Of a DNA stretch of 64,000 nucleotides, positions 47,693 through 57,042 are shown piece after piece. The notes under the pieces are model-generated. The model was not told the origin of the DNA, searched no databases, and worked only from the letters and a program-made list of their open reading frames with translations. The translations under genes were made by a program, and so were the position numbers. The stretch spans positions 62,001-126,000 of the forward strand of contig JAJQZP010000418.1 in assembly GCA_025403435.1 (NCBI GenBank), in the 5' to 3' direction. Position 1 is the first letter of the stretch; every line of letters begins with the position of its first letter. The DNA comes from Artocarpus heterophyllus (Eukaryota; Streptophyta; Magnoliopsida; Rosales; Moraceae).

Positions 47693-48499
47693 GATCTATC
47701 AATGGTCACTAGCATAGGTACCTGAAATATCTGTTTGGGAAAAGATCCATACAACTGGCCATCTTCGAGAGACAAGTATGTCAACTGTGAGAAATTTGCA
47801 CCGAATAATCTTGGGACTAGAACAGAATGAAAAGAAAGAGACAAGCTTAACTTTTGCAGATAAAGTGGTAGTGAGGATAAAAGTCTCGCCCCCATTCATT
47901 CCCAACTGCTAACATGTTTACACCTTCAAGATACAGTTTTTCAAGCTTTGTAAGATTCTGGAAGAACATCCTCCCGTTTGAGTTTGAGGGATCAAGTTCC
48001 AGCCAATTTCTCGATAAATCAAGAGTAACCAAGTTTACGAGACGCGATATCTCGATTGGAATTTGCAAAACAAAAGAAGAGAATGCCAAATTTAGATGAA
48101 TCAAACTAGTTAGATGACTAATCCTTGACGGAATCAGAGAGCTAAAGTTGTTAAAAGACAAATCCAGGGTCCCGAGATATCAAAAATTGAAGAGACTAGA
48201 ATTGTCAGTTAATCCACCTTTGATAAGTTGGAAACTGAGATCAAGACCCACCACACATCCCTATTGGAAGCTTACACCTTCCCATGTACAGCAATCTGTA
48301 CTCTGATTCCATGCCGGCCTATCATTAAGTCTCAATGTAAGGCTGTTCTTCAATTGGAGCAACAAGGATTTCTAGTCACTCAGACATTGCAGCCTGCAGA
48401 CATCACTTGCGAGCCGAGTGTGAGTCGTAATACTGATGTTGTTGAGCATATGATCATCAAGAAATGCCATAATAATGATGAAAAGGCTAGAGTTCTCAT

Positions 48500-49170
48500 T
48501 ATTATCATTGGGGAATTTCATAAAGGAGAAACAAATATGTAATTTGTTATTTCTTTAATCTAACTAACTAGTAAGCATATATATAATTGAATTTTTTGGC
48601 CAAGACTAACCACTCTTCCTTTAATTCAACAAGTTAATTACATGGAATGGAAAATGCATTTGGTCCGGTACTTCACCTACCCACTTGTAATAGTCAACGA
48701 AGGTTTTCCAAAGCACTCATTTTTTGTCCCCCAAATCTCTAAAGATAAGATTTGAAGTTTTCTTATTATGATGACGATGGTGATAGGAAACTACAAGTTT
48801 TTTTTTCTTTTTTTTTTCTTTTTCATTTTTTATTTTTTGGTTTCTAAACATTGGTATGTACTACTACATAGTTCTTGCTAAAGTATTGTTTTCTCTCTTA
48901 ATCCTCTTTTTAACATTAATCACCATATCTTTAATAGAAAGTGACTGCTTAATAGTACTGTATCAATGTTCAGGAACGAATAGAACAATGATTTAATTAT
49001 TCTATTACTTGTATATATTTAACAGGAATATTTAATTGGATTGATGGAGGGAGGCTTTACGTCAATTAATTCTAGGAACAACAAAAGGATTGATTGTTTC
49101 TTTTCTTTCTTTCTTTCTTTCTTTTTTTTTTTTAATTGAGAAGTCAAAATTGCCGTTAAATTCCAAAGCT
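48500..49170. other. Upstream of the RLP pseudogene; no gene
   Basis: AT-rich, with T runs and a (CTTT)n tract at about 49098-49126. No promoter element could be assigned with confidence. Confidence 0.5.
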
Positions 49171-49210
49171 TGGTAAGGTTTAGAGATGCATGGTAAGGTT
49201 TAGAGATGCA
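49171..49210. repeat. 20 bp tandem duplication of target site plus hAT end
   Basis: TGGTAAGGTTTAGAGATGCA occurs twice in a row (49171-49190, 49191-49210). It covers the 8 bp target copy and the first 10 bases of the element. Confidence 0.95.
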
Positions 49211-50059
49211 AGAAAGGGCCAGCCTGGCCTAACCCGGCCGGTTGTCCTTAGGTCCACGCGGGCCGTGGGCCGGGGAGGGCCAGGCCAGCCCATAGTAGAA
49301 TTACCTCGGCCCAACCCACACTATGGGCCAATTTACGTGGGCTAGGCCAGGCTATGTCGCGGCCCTTGAATGGGTTGGCCCATTCGACCCCAATTACAAG
49401 TTAGGATGGGTAGGCCCATCATAGGTTTAGATGAGCCAACCCATCTAAGCATGCAAATCTTAATTTTTTATTTTTATTTTTTATTTTTTATTTTTGAATT
49501 TTTAAACAAGTTAACAAATATAAAAGTATAAATAGTCAATGGAAATATGAAAAGGATATTTTATTATGATTGCCTGATGAAAATCCTTTCCAAGAAAAAC
49601 CCAATAGGATAGTAACTCGGTAAAGAAAAAAGAGTACAATCAGAATAATTGTACATAAGATGCGTACAAAATTACTAAAAAACAAAAAAAAAAAAAAACA
49701 TTATAAATAAAATTGAGCCACAATGGGCCTTGGTGGGCTGACCCATTATGGGCCTTGGTGGGCTGACCTATTATGGGCCTATATAGGCCTTACATAGGCC
49801 AAGATAGGCCGGCCTATGATGGGCCTATATAGGCCTTACATAGGCCAAGATAGGCCGGCCTATGATGGGCCTAAACGTGTCGGGCTAGCTTGGCCCAAGC
49901 CTGGCCTGGCCCATGATTTTTCATGGGCCGTGTTGGGCCAGTCTATAGGCCGATATATGTTGGCCCAGCCCAGCCCACCAATATGTATGGGCTAGGTTGT
50001 GCCTTGAACAATGACGGGCCTGTGTCGGCCTATGGGCCCCATCCATTGTTGCATCTCTA
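49201..50059. mobile_element. hAT-superfamily non-autonomous element
   Basis: 859 bp, bounded by TAGAGATGCAA and its inverse TTGCATCTCTA, and flanked by a perfect 8 bp target duplication GTAAGGTT (49193-49200 and 50060-50067). Short TAGxGATGxCAA-type ends and 8 bp duplications are the hallmark of hAT elements. The interior is strikingly GC-rich at both ends, with dozens of GGCC, TGGGCC and AGGCC words. It has an exact 46 bp tandem pair at 49775-49866 and a second pair near 49723-49770. No transposase frame is present, so it would depend on enzyme supplied elsewhere. Confidence 0.93.
49775..49866. repeat. 46 bp exact tandem pair inside the hAT element
   Basis: GGGCCTATATAGGCC followed by TTACATAGGCCAAGATAGGCC, copied exactly. 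Each half is rich in palindromes (GGCCTATATAGGCC, GGCCGGCC). Confidence 0.92.
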
Positions 50060-50067
50060 GTAAGGTT

Positions 50068-50537
50068 ATTTTTACCAATAAAGCGCATTAAAAAAAAAAA
50101 AAAAGACACATCATAAATAGCCTTACGCGTTAGCACATAACATAGTATAGTTGCCAATGTAATCATGTAAACATATAAGATGTTTTATTCAGAGCCAAAA
50201 AAAAAAAAAAGATGCTGTTTTATAGAAATTAAAGACTTGCCATTGTGGTGACTTCATTAGTCAAGTCAATGCTCTTCCAAAAAGTATTAACTTTTACATC
50301 ACCTTGCACAGCTTACCGTTTACAAGGAAAATTCCTCTTAATATTTGATGAAGAAATGTTGAAGGAAATATGAAAGAATTAACCAGGATTAGTTTTTATA
50401 AGGGAGGTATGGTGGGGCCTTTTTTTTCCACTTATGGAGAATGTTTGAAAATGATTCGAATGGTACATTCAACCTCAACATGGTTCTACATGGTCTCACC
50501 ATCATTGACTAAATACAATAAAAATGAATAAAAAACC

Positions 50538-50573
<36 letters not shown>

Positions 50574-51418
50574 GAAAAAACCATCACCTTTGAGAAATTA
50601 AAATAATTATCAAAATAATCTCAAAATTAAAACATCTTCTTTTAAAAAAATAACCATTTCAACAAATTAATACACTTTTAAACCTACATTTTGTCACTTA
50701 AAAAAAACATTTCAACACTAACGTAGATCTTTTTAAAAGAATTAATACCCAAATCCTAAAGAATTAATAAACGGATTAATCTAAATATTTAGATTAAACT
50801 AATTACACAAACCAAAGATCAAACCACTTACTAATAGACAAATAAATCTCAAAAACACAATTAAATTACAAAAAAACAGTCCAAAATCAATCGAATTCAC
50901 AATTATCACACAATGTTCCCAAAAATAATGGGGAAAAAACACATATTAATTTCAAAATTGAAAAAAATAAGTAAAGACCCAGATCTATAGCAAATGATCA
51001 ACCCGAGAATTTTTTATTTATCCTTTTAGTTAAATTCAACTAAAATCATTAGCCTAAAATCCTTGATTTCATGAAACCTAGTTCCTTTTCGAATCAATCT
51101 TTTCAACAGATAAATGATCTGTTGTCGGAATACGTACTGAGAAAATGCAAAACGCCATCACTGACAGCCATCATTGGGTCCAAGCACGACGTCATGGATG
51201 GAGGTGGTAGAAGAGATCAACTTCATTCATTGGGTTTCAGGCTAGATCTTAGCGTTCATTAATTTTTGGGGCAAATCTTGGTGTTTGGCCATTTGCTGGA
51301 CTCAATAGTGTTTAATCGGCGTGGCTAGCACAAAGGAGGGCGGCTTATGATGGGGCTAGGGTAGCTTGAACAAGGGTCAACACCTCTGCCTCAATCGATG
51401 GGATCACTCCCTATTTAG
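50068..51418. other. No gene recognised; flank of the 5.3 kb array
   Basis: AT-rich with an (AT)n microsatellite at 50538-50569. The right part (51070-51400) is less AT-rich but no family was recognised. Not repeated within the 5.3 kb units. Confidence 0.5.
50538..50569. repeat. (AT)n microsatellite
   Basis: About fifteen uninterrupted AT pairs. Confidence 0.95.
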
Positions 51419-51699
51419 TGCTTGGCACGACAGCTTCCGACAAGATCTCTCCCTCTTCGATGGTTGGAATGATGACTTACAAACAATATAGAAGAAAACA
51501 AAAGAACAAAGAGATTTTTTTAGGATAAAGAACACAAAAATTTAAGTGAGAGTGAGAAAAAAATATCGATGAATGAGATGAAGGGTTTAAAATTTGGTGT
51601 TGACTTGTATGTGGTGGGGTTTATTATACATTTGGTACTCCTTTAATTTTTTTCACTATTAGATCAAAATCAAAAGTCCTAACAAAATGGAGAATTTTT

Positions 51700-54065
51700 T
51701 GTAATGCCCGTTATTTTAACAGGGATAATTTTGTAAATTTTGATGTATAAACGTAAAAATTTAAAACTTTTGGTGGTATTTAAAATTACTAAATGGACCT
51801 TGGATGTTCCACTTATTTACAAAAATGCCACTTCGGTATTTTCTTGCAAAAGTCTTTGGTGGAGACATGAAAAATCTTCCCCCAACTGCTTCTTTGTTTT
51901 TCTCTCCTAATTACTCCATTTGTCTCCCCTCTCCTTAATCATTTTGATTCCTTTTTATTCAGCTTATCTCCATTCACTTATCCATGTTTCCCCCTTTTCC
52001 TTTTTCTCATATTTACTGAACAAACACTCAGTAAACTCTCTCTTAAGGCAACGATAGAACTCAGCCACTATTCACCTCCATTGAAGCATAGTTTCCAACC
52101 AAATCTGAAGACATTTCAAGCTCCAATATAGCTATAATTTGAGGTTAGAAACTTGTGAAAAAATATAATCTTTCATTTTTACGTTCTTATGCTTAAAAAT
52201 ATGTCCAAATTTATGCTCTTTTACTTGAGTTTTCATGTGAAAGTAGATAAGTAAATGTTTTGTTGTTATCTTGGTATATATGGGCAAAATCTACATTTAT
52301 ATGCTATATACCATGGTTAAATTTGTTAAACTAATACCATACATATGCTGGAAGCATATTTCAAAGGTTTATCACAGATTTGGTTGATGTATGAAAGAGG
52401 TTTCTAAGGTTTCAAATGAAAAAGTTTGATATAAGCATGTTTTGTCTTTGGTTTTGAGTGAACTTTGAATTTGTAACCTTGATTATGATTTAGAGTATGG
52501 AAATTTAAAGAAGTTTATTAATCCACATTTTAGCATGTTTTTAAAAGTGTTTTGGATGAGTTTTATGCATTAAAAACTAATTTGGAGTGAAAATTTTGAG
52601 TTGGAATTGAATCTGTTTACTTTAGGATGAACTGGTTTTTACCCAGTTTTGGTGGTTCGTGGTCGACCATGTGTGGTATAATGTGGTCGACCGCACTGAG
52701 AAGGTTCGGCAGGCTGATGGCTAAAAAGTACTAGCAGGCCAAACTTTGAGATCGACAGGCCAACAGAGAGCCCAAAAATAGCAATTTTGTTCGTTAGGCC
52801 CGAAATAGTTGATCAGTTGGCCGAACCGATGGTTCAAACTTGACTATTCTCAATATTTTTAGACTAGGAAATATTCTAGAATATGTATATCTGATATCCA
52901 AACTTTGGGAAACATAAATGTGATTATTGTGTACGTCTAGGATAACGGCGTATTTTGAGCTTGCGTGGTAAATTGTGTAAGCTAGAAATTAGCAGTGGAT
53001 ATTTGTAAAGAGGTAGGGATTCTATTACTCATCTTTTATAAGGTTTTGATAAATTAAAATTTGGTTGTTTTATGTTGCAAGATATGTATATGATATTTTG
53101 AATGTATATGATTATACCCATAACACGATGATGTTGAACTCGTCTTGTATTGTACAGCGAAGAATATAATGGTTTGAAATATGTTGTTATAAATTGAGAA
53201 GCATAGTTAGAAAAACTAACTCTATAAATAAAGATTGATTATAGAGGAATGGTAAGACATGAAGAGGGCAACAGTATGTCATTGGGCACAAATATCCTAA
53301 AAAGTAAAATGGGGGAGAGGTGATGATATTCCCTCGGGTCAAAAGTCCTAGAACGCACTGTATAGGAATCAATTTGGTGATGACTTAAGGCTTGAAGTCC
53401 CCTCACTAGGGCACCTTTGGAATGTTTAGAGGGTGATCAAGCGCATCCATTTGGGTTTCGATAAGTTGAGTGATACTATAATGAACATAGATACCTAGGA
53501 ATAATAATGAATTGTAATATTTCTATATATGTATATGTATGAAACTCGGCAATAATTAACTATGGTATTCACAGAATGTGATCATAATAAATCTCATAAT
53601 CTGGATAATGATGGAAACCAACTAATCATGTAGGTTTAATTTGGTAATGAATAAACCTTAAGGTGAGTAATAATTTTCCCTAATGGGCATGTCGGTGCTC
53701 AATATTATTATATATACATCTCTCAAGTAGAATTCAGTGCAACTTATCTGACGAGGAATAAGCACAACACTGTTGGTTTCATGTTGGAAGATCTTTGTTT
53801 ATTTTTAACTCATCTAGAACATGTAAGATTTGTATTACTTTTGTGAAGAATGTCTCAAGTTATTTAGGAATTACACTATGGTGATGATGACTGTATTTTA
53901 AATATTTGGTACTACACTAAAACTATGGTTTGTATTTAAATATTTACTTTATTTTTTGTTTATTTTTAAAGACCCATGGGCACTGTTTTATTGTTTTGAA
54001 CGATATTGAATTTAAGTTTATTTTTATTTATTCAATATTGCTAATCCCCATATAGGGACGTTACA
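51700..54065 (+). mobile_element. Gypsy-type 5' LTR, unit 1
   Basis: Starts TGTAATGCCCG, ends GGGACGTTACA, 2366 bp, followed by a PBS. Contains the GGCC motif cluster (52703-52832) and two TGGTCGACC words (52668-52692). No 3' LTR is present in the unit. Confidence 0.85.
52703..52832. repeat. GGCC motif cluster in Gypsy LTR (unit 1)
   Basis: TCGGCAGGCTGA, TAGCAGGCCAAA, TCGACAGGCCAA, CGTTAGGCCCGAA and AGTTGGCCGAACC within 130 bases. The same cluster recurs in unit 2 (about 58045-58175) and unit 3 (about 63345-63475). Confidence 0.7.
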
Positions 54066-54072
54066 GAATTTT

Positions 54073-54084
54073 TAGTATCAGAGC
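54073..54084 (+). promoter_or_regulatory. Primer-binding site of the Gypsy element, unit 1
   Basis: TAGTATCAGAGC, 7 bases after the LTR end; one or two bases from the initiator-Met tRNA complement TGGTATCAGAGC. The copy in unit 2 lies at 59418-59429. Confidence 0.75.
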
Positions 54085-54216
54085 TTAGGTTTGGTTAACT
54101 TAGGGGGGTAGCACCACCTTAGAAATCGATCTTTTAAAATGGTTTTAAAAGTAAGTGTTAATGTCATCATCATTGGGTACTAATCTTGGTTAAATTTACA
54201 TAGTCAGTAGAAAATC

Positions 54217-55155
54217 ATGCCGCCAAGACATCAAGTGCAATCATCTGAGCAATCACAACCAACTGAACATGCTCAAGAAGTTGAGCAACCTGAGCCAATG
54301 GAACAAGCTCAGGGAGATGAGTAACCCCGATGGGCAGTACAACTCCCGCTAACTGCGGTAGAGGTAAATCATTTGGGGCAAATACTTCAAGCTTTGTAGA
54401 ATATGCAGACACCTGCAAAGGCTTGTGATCCTGAGTAACATCAACTAACTTTGTTGAAAGAGTTTACGAAGCAGAAACCCTCTACATTTAACAGAGAACC
54501 TAGTTCTGTTATGGCAGAATAATGGCTTAAGGCCATCAAAAAGAAGTTAGATACTTTGAGGATTCCACAAGAGTATTGGGTTAGCTTTTCAACATATATA
54601 TTTGAGGGTAAAGTTGAAGAATAGTAGGACCTTCAAAAAGATGACTATGACATGCTGAACCTCACATGAGAGCAGTTCAAGGGCATATTTTGCAATATTT
54701 ATATTCCTCAAAGCCATATGCAAGTAATGATGTGAGAATTTGAAAACTTGGTGCAAGGAGATACGATAGTTGCTGAATATCATGCTCGATTCATAGAATT
54801 GTCCCGCTACAAGAGTTCTAGTAGGTGTACAAAGAAAATAAATAAAACGAAGAGTACAAGAGTTCTAGTGGGTGTACAAAGAAAATAAATAAAACGGAGA
54901 GGTCTAAAGGGCAAGTCACACAGTAGAGTGGAGTGAGTATTAGAGGTGGATCATCGGGTAGCGATCGTTTCCAGCCGTACGCTTGTCATAACTGTGTTCA
55001 AGTGGGACATCTATGAAGAAATTGCCAAAACTGCCCTGCACCATCAACTTTTGCTCCAAGACCGCAAGGAAGTTATTTTGGCTCTACTGTACAAGGAGGG
55101 AGTCAAAATCGAAGGTTATCCCAACAAAACTCATCGGCTTCCTAAGTTTCTGAAG
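54217..55155 (+). pseudogene. Gypsy gag remnant, unit 1
   Basis: ATG at 54217 opens MPPRHQVQSSEQSQPTEHAQ, a Gln/Glu-rich start, soon followed by a TAA. Later pieces read LLKEFTKQKPSTFNREPSSV and WLKAIKKKLDTLRIPQEYW, the gag core. A CCHC zinc knuckle follows at about 54970-55035 (CHNCVQVGHL, TGA, RNC), with an Arg-type CGA probably turned to TGA by C-to-T change. Many stops (TAG and TGA) break the frame, so no protein is made. No protease or RT of this element follows; the unit switches to antisense Copia sequence. Confidence 0.82.
54809..54902. repeat. 47 bp tandem duplication specific to unit 1
   Basis: ACAAGAGTTCTAGTxGGTGT to AAAACGxAGAG is present twice here but once in unit 2 (about 60154-60200). 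Confidence 0.9.
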
Positions 55156-56400
55156 TTTCAACTCAAACTTTTTATTCAACTGAGCCTTTAGAACCTCGAT
55201 TTCTTTTCTATTCTTTGAAGCTATAATATACCACCAACATACAAGAATACGTCGATAAAAGGCCAATCTTGTAGCTTGTGAAAATACAGATAGTGATCAA
55301 ACTTGCTTCTTGTGTAATTTTACCTAATCATAAACCGATCAAATCACTTATTCCATGGCCTTGAAACTTATTTTAAACCATATAGCGATTTCTACAGTTT
55401 GCACACCCAATCTTATTTTCTAGCTACCTTGAATCCTTTTAGCTAAGACATATAGATTTCTCTTCGAAATCACTATGTAGAAATGTAGTTTTACATCTTC
55501 AAGATAAAATTGTGCTAATAAGGCCAACAAAATCCAAATAGAAGTATACTTTACAATAGGAGAAAATAGCTCATTGTAGTCAACACCTTCTGTTGAGGGT
55601 GTTCTTGGACCAACCTACCATGGCACCTCCTCAAAAATCATGCCAAGCAACTTCCTTACCTTAGACAGGCTGTTCCACCACCTGATGTGGCGAGAATGCC
55701 TGGTCGTCTAAGAAAGAGACCTCCCGATGACCTATAAATCACAGTAGCTAGGTCAAGCATGACCGACCTACAGACCTACTCCCGCTTACTGAGCATGCTT
55801 TCCTAAACATATAAGCACTTCCACATATGGGAGTGGACAACATTCACAAGACCAACATGTGGCACCACTTCAATCCTTCGATGGGAAATCCTCCAAACTC
55901 GGGGATTTTGACACCTGCCACCCTGGCAACGTACAATAGTACACCCAAGTCATGGGTCAAACCCACCCCACATCTAATCTATGTCAAACACTATAAATAA
56001 GAGTACTAAATCTACCCTAAATATAAGAAGACTCTCTTTCCTACACCTTATCTCTTTCCTCTTAAGCTCACCTCGAGCTGGTTCTTGACTTGAGCATCAG
56101 ATAGCCCATGGCAAGCACTACACTAGTGCCCCATGGACTCCAAGGCATTCCTTTCTTTTACAAGTATGACAAAAGAAGAACACCTAATGGCTGAGAAGGC
56201 ATTATGACCATCGTACACAGCCACATGTAGTGTTGATCCGTTCAAGAGCATCAATATCTTCTTTATGTGTATAGCCCTTAACTACTATTCTTGCCCTAAA
56301 GCATAGCGAACTCTTGTTAGGAAATCTATCTTTCTTTACAAATACCCATTTGTACCCAATGGCATTCTTACTCTTTGTTTAATAAGCAAGCTTTAAGTTG
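55155..56400 (-). pseudogene. Antisense Copia reverse transcriptase remnant, unit 1
   Basis: Minus-strand pieces: NAIGYKWVFVKKDRFPNKSS and FRARIVVKGYTHKEDIDAL (56395-56260), then after a nested insert EGVDYNELFSPIVKYTSIWI and LLAQFYLEDVK (55590-55480), RRILVCWWYIIASKNRKEIE and VLKAQLNKKFELK (55265-55150). In unit 2 the polymerase box still reads LYVDDML. This is the N-terminal to palm part of Copia RT, with many stops. It is joined tail-first into the Gypsy gag, so it was inserted or recombined before the unit was multiplied. Confidence 0.85.
55591..56250. mobile_element. Nested 660 bp insertion in the Copia RT, unit 1
   Basis: Interrupts the RT frame between YTHKE and EGVDYNE. Flanked by TCAACACCTTC (55580-55590) and TCAATATCTTC (56251-56261), an 11-base near-repeat (9 of 11) that fits a target duplication of 9-11 bases, as made by Mutator-like elements. 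It carries CACTATAAATAAG (TATA-like, 55990). No clear terminal inverted repeats or coding frame. Class uncertain; it could also be an LTR, since it starts TG and ends CA. Confidence 0.5.
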
Positions 56401-56403
56401 ATT

Positions 56404-56712
56404 CACTAGTAAAAATTGAGGATTACACGACGGTTTAAACCTGTAGTGTAAAGCATTCATGGCGGTCAAAAAACCATCCTAAAATCATCCGTTGTGATAC
56501 CAAAAAGATTTTTTACAATAGTTTTTTACCATCATGGAATGCCACTAATGGTGGGTATTAAGCGTGTTCTATAGGAGGCTATCACGACAGTTTTGAGAAA
56601 AAAACATTATGGAATATATAGATTACACGATGGTATAATTCTGGTTATTTTCTACCTTCTACGATGGTTTTTGTGACGACCCATAACAGTGGTGGATCGT
56701 CTTAGTAAAGAA
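56404..56712 (+). mobile_element. CACTA (En/Spm-type) terminal fragment, unit 1
   Basis: Begins CACTAGTAAAAATTGAGG, a CACTA terminal repeat. It is followed by subterminal motif copies TACACGACGG, CATGGCGG, TATCACGACAG, TACACGATGG and CTACGATGG in both orientations. The other terminus is missing; the element is cut before the next unit begins at 56761. Confidence 0.75.
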
Positions 56713-57042
56713 AATTAATAAAATAAAGTAAATGAGGAAAAGTAGATAAATGTAAATTTGGTGCTTGGCATGACAGTTTCCGACAAGATCTCTCCCTCTT
56801 CGATGGTTGGAATGACGACTTACAAACAATATAGAAGAAAACAAAAGAACAAAGAGATTTTCTTAGGATAAAGAACACAAAAATTTAAGTGAGAGTGAGA
56901 AAAAAATATCGATGAATGAGATGAAGGGTTTAAAATTTGGTGTTGACTTGTATGTGGTGGGGTTTATTATACATTTGGTACTCCTTCAATTTTTTTCACT
57001 ATTAGATCAAAATCAAAAGTCCTAACAAAATGGAGAATTTTT

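Larger units (their letters stand above)
44785..48499 (-). pseudogene. LRR receptor-like protein (RLP), N-terminal part, split by Copia-2
   Basis: The 5' part runs from an ATG at 48497-48499 (hydrophobic signal-like start) through an LRR N-terminal cap (LLLQLKNSLTL, WNQSTDCCTWEGV) into leucine-rich repeats (LDLSFNNFSSLIPSRISHLT, LVTLDLSRNWLELD, LTYLSLEDGQLYGSFPKQIF) to 47693. The 3' part (44964-44785) continues with SLQELYLSHTCFSGRLP and SNLTNLTSLSLSNSQI and then stops. Lesions: frameshift and TAG in the cap, further in-frame stops (about 48223 and 48177), a frameshift near 47890, the 2.7 kb Copia-2 insertion, and loss of the remaining repeats, transmembrane segment and tail. Intact RLPs of this kind are plasma-membrane proteins, often in pathogen recognition or development; only about a third of the usual length is present. 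Confidence 0.88.
51419..56760. repeat. 5.3 kb composite tandem repeat, unit 1 (5342 bp)
   Basis: Begins GTGCTTGGCACGACAG; the same start recurs at 56761 and 62061. Contents in order: 281 bp of non-element sequence, a 2.37 kb Gypsy LTR, PBS, gag remnant, antisense Copia RT with a 660 bp nested insert, and a truncated CACTA end. It is 42 bp longer than unit 2, mainly because of a 47 bp tandem duplication at 54809-54902. Confidence 0.95.

Noticed and set aside
48228..48542. 104-codon plus-strand open frame
   Set aside because: Opposite strand of the LRR receptor N-terminal cap, which reads clearly on the minus strand (WNQSTDCCTWEGV).
54215..54418. 67-codon minus-strand frame (also 59560-59763)
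   Set aside because: Antisense shadow of the gag start, whose plus strand reads MPPRHQVQSSEQ.
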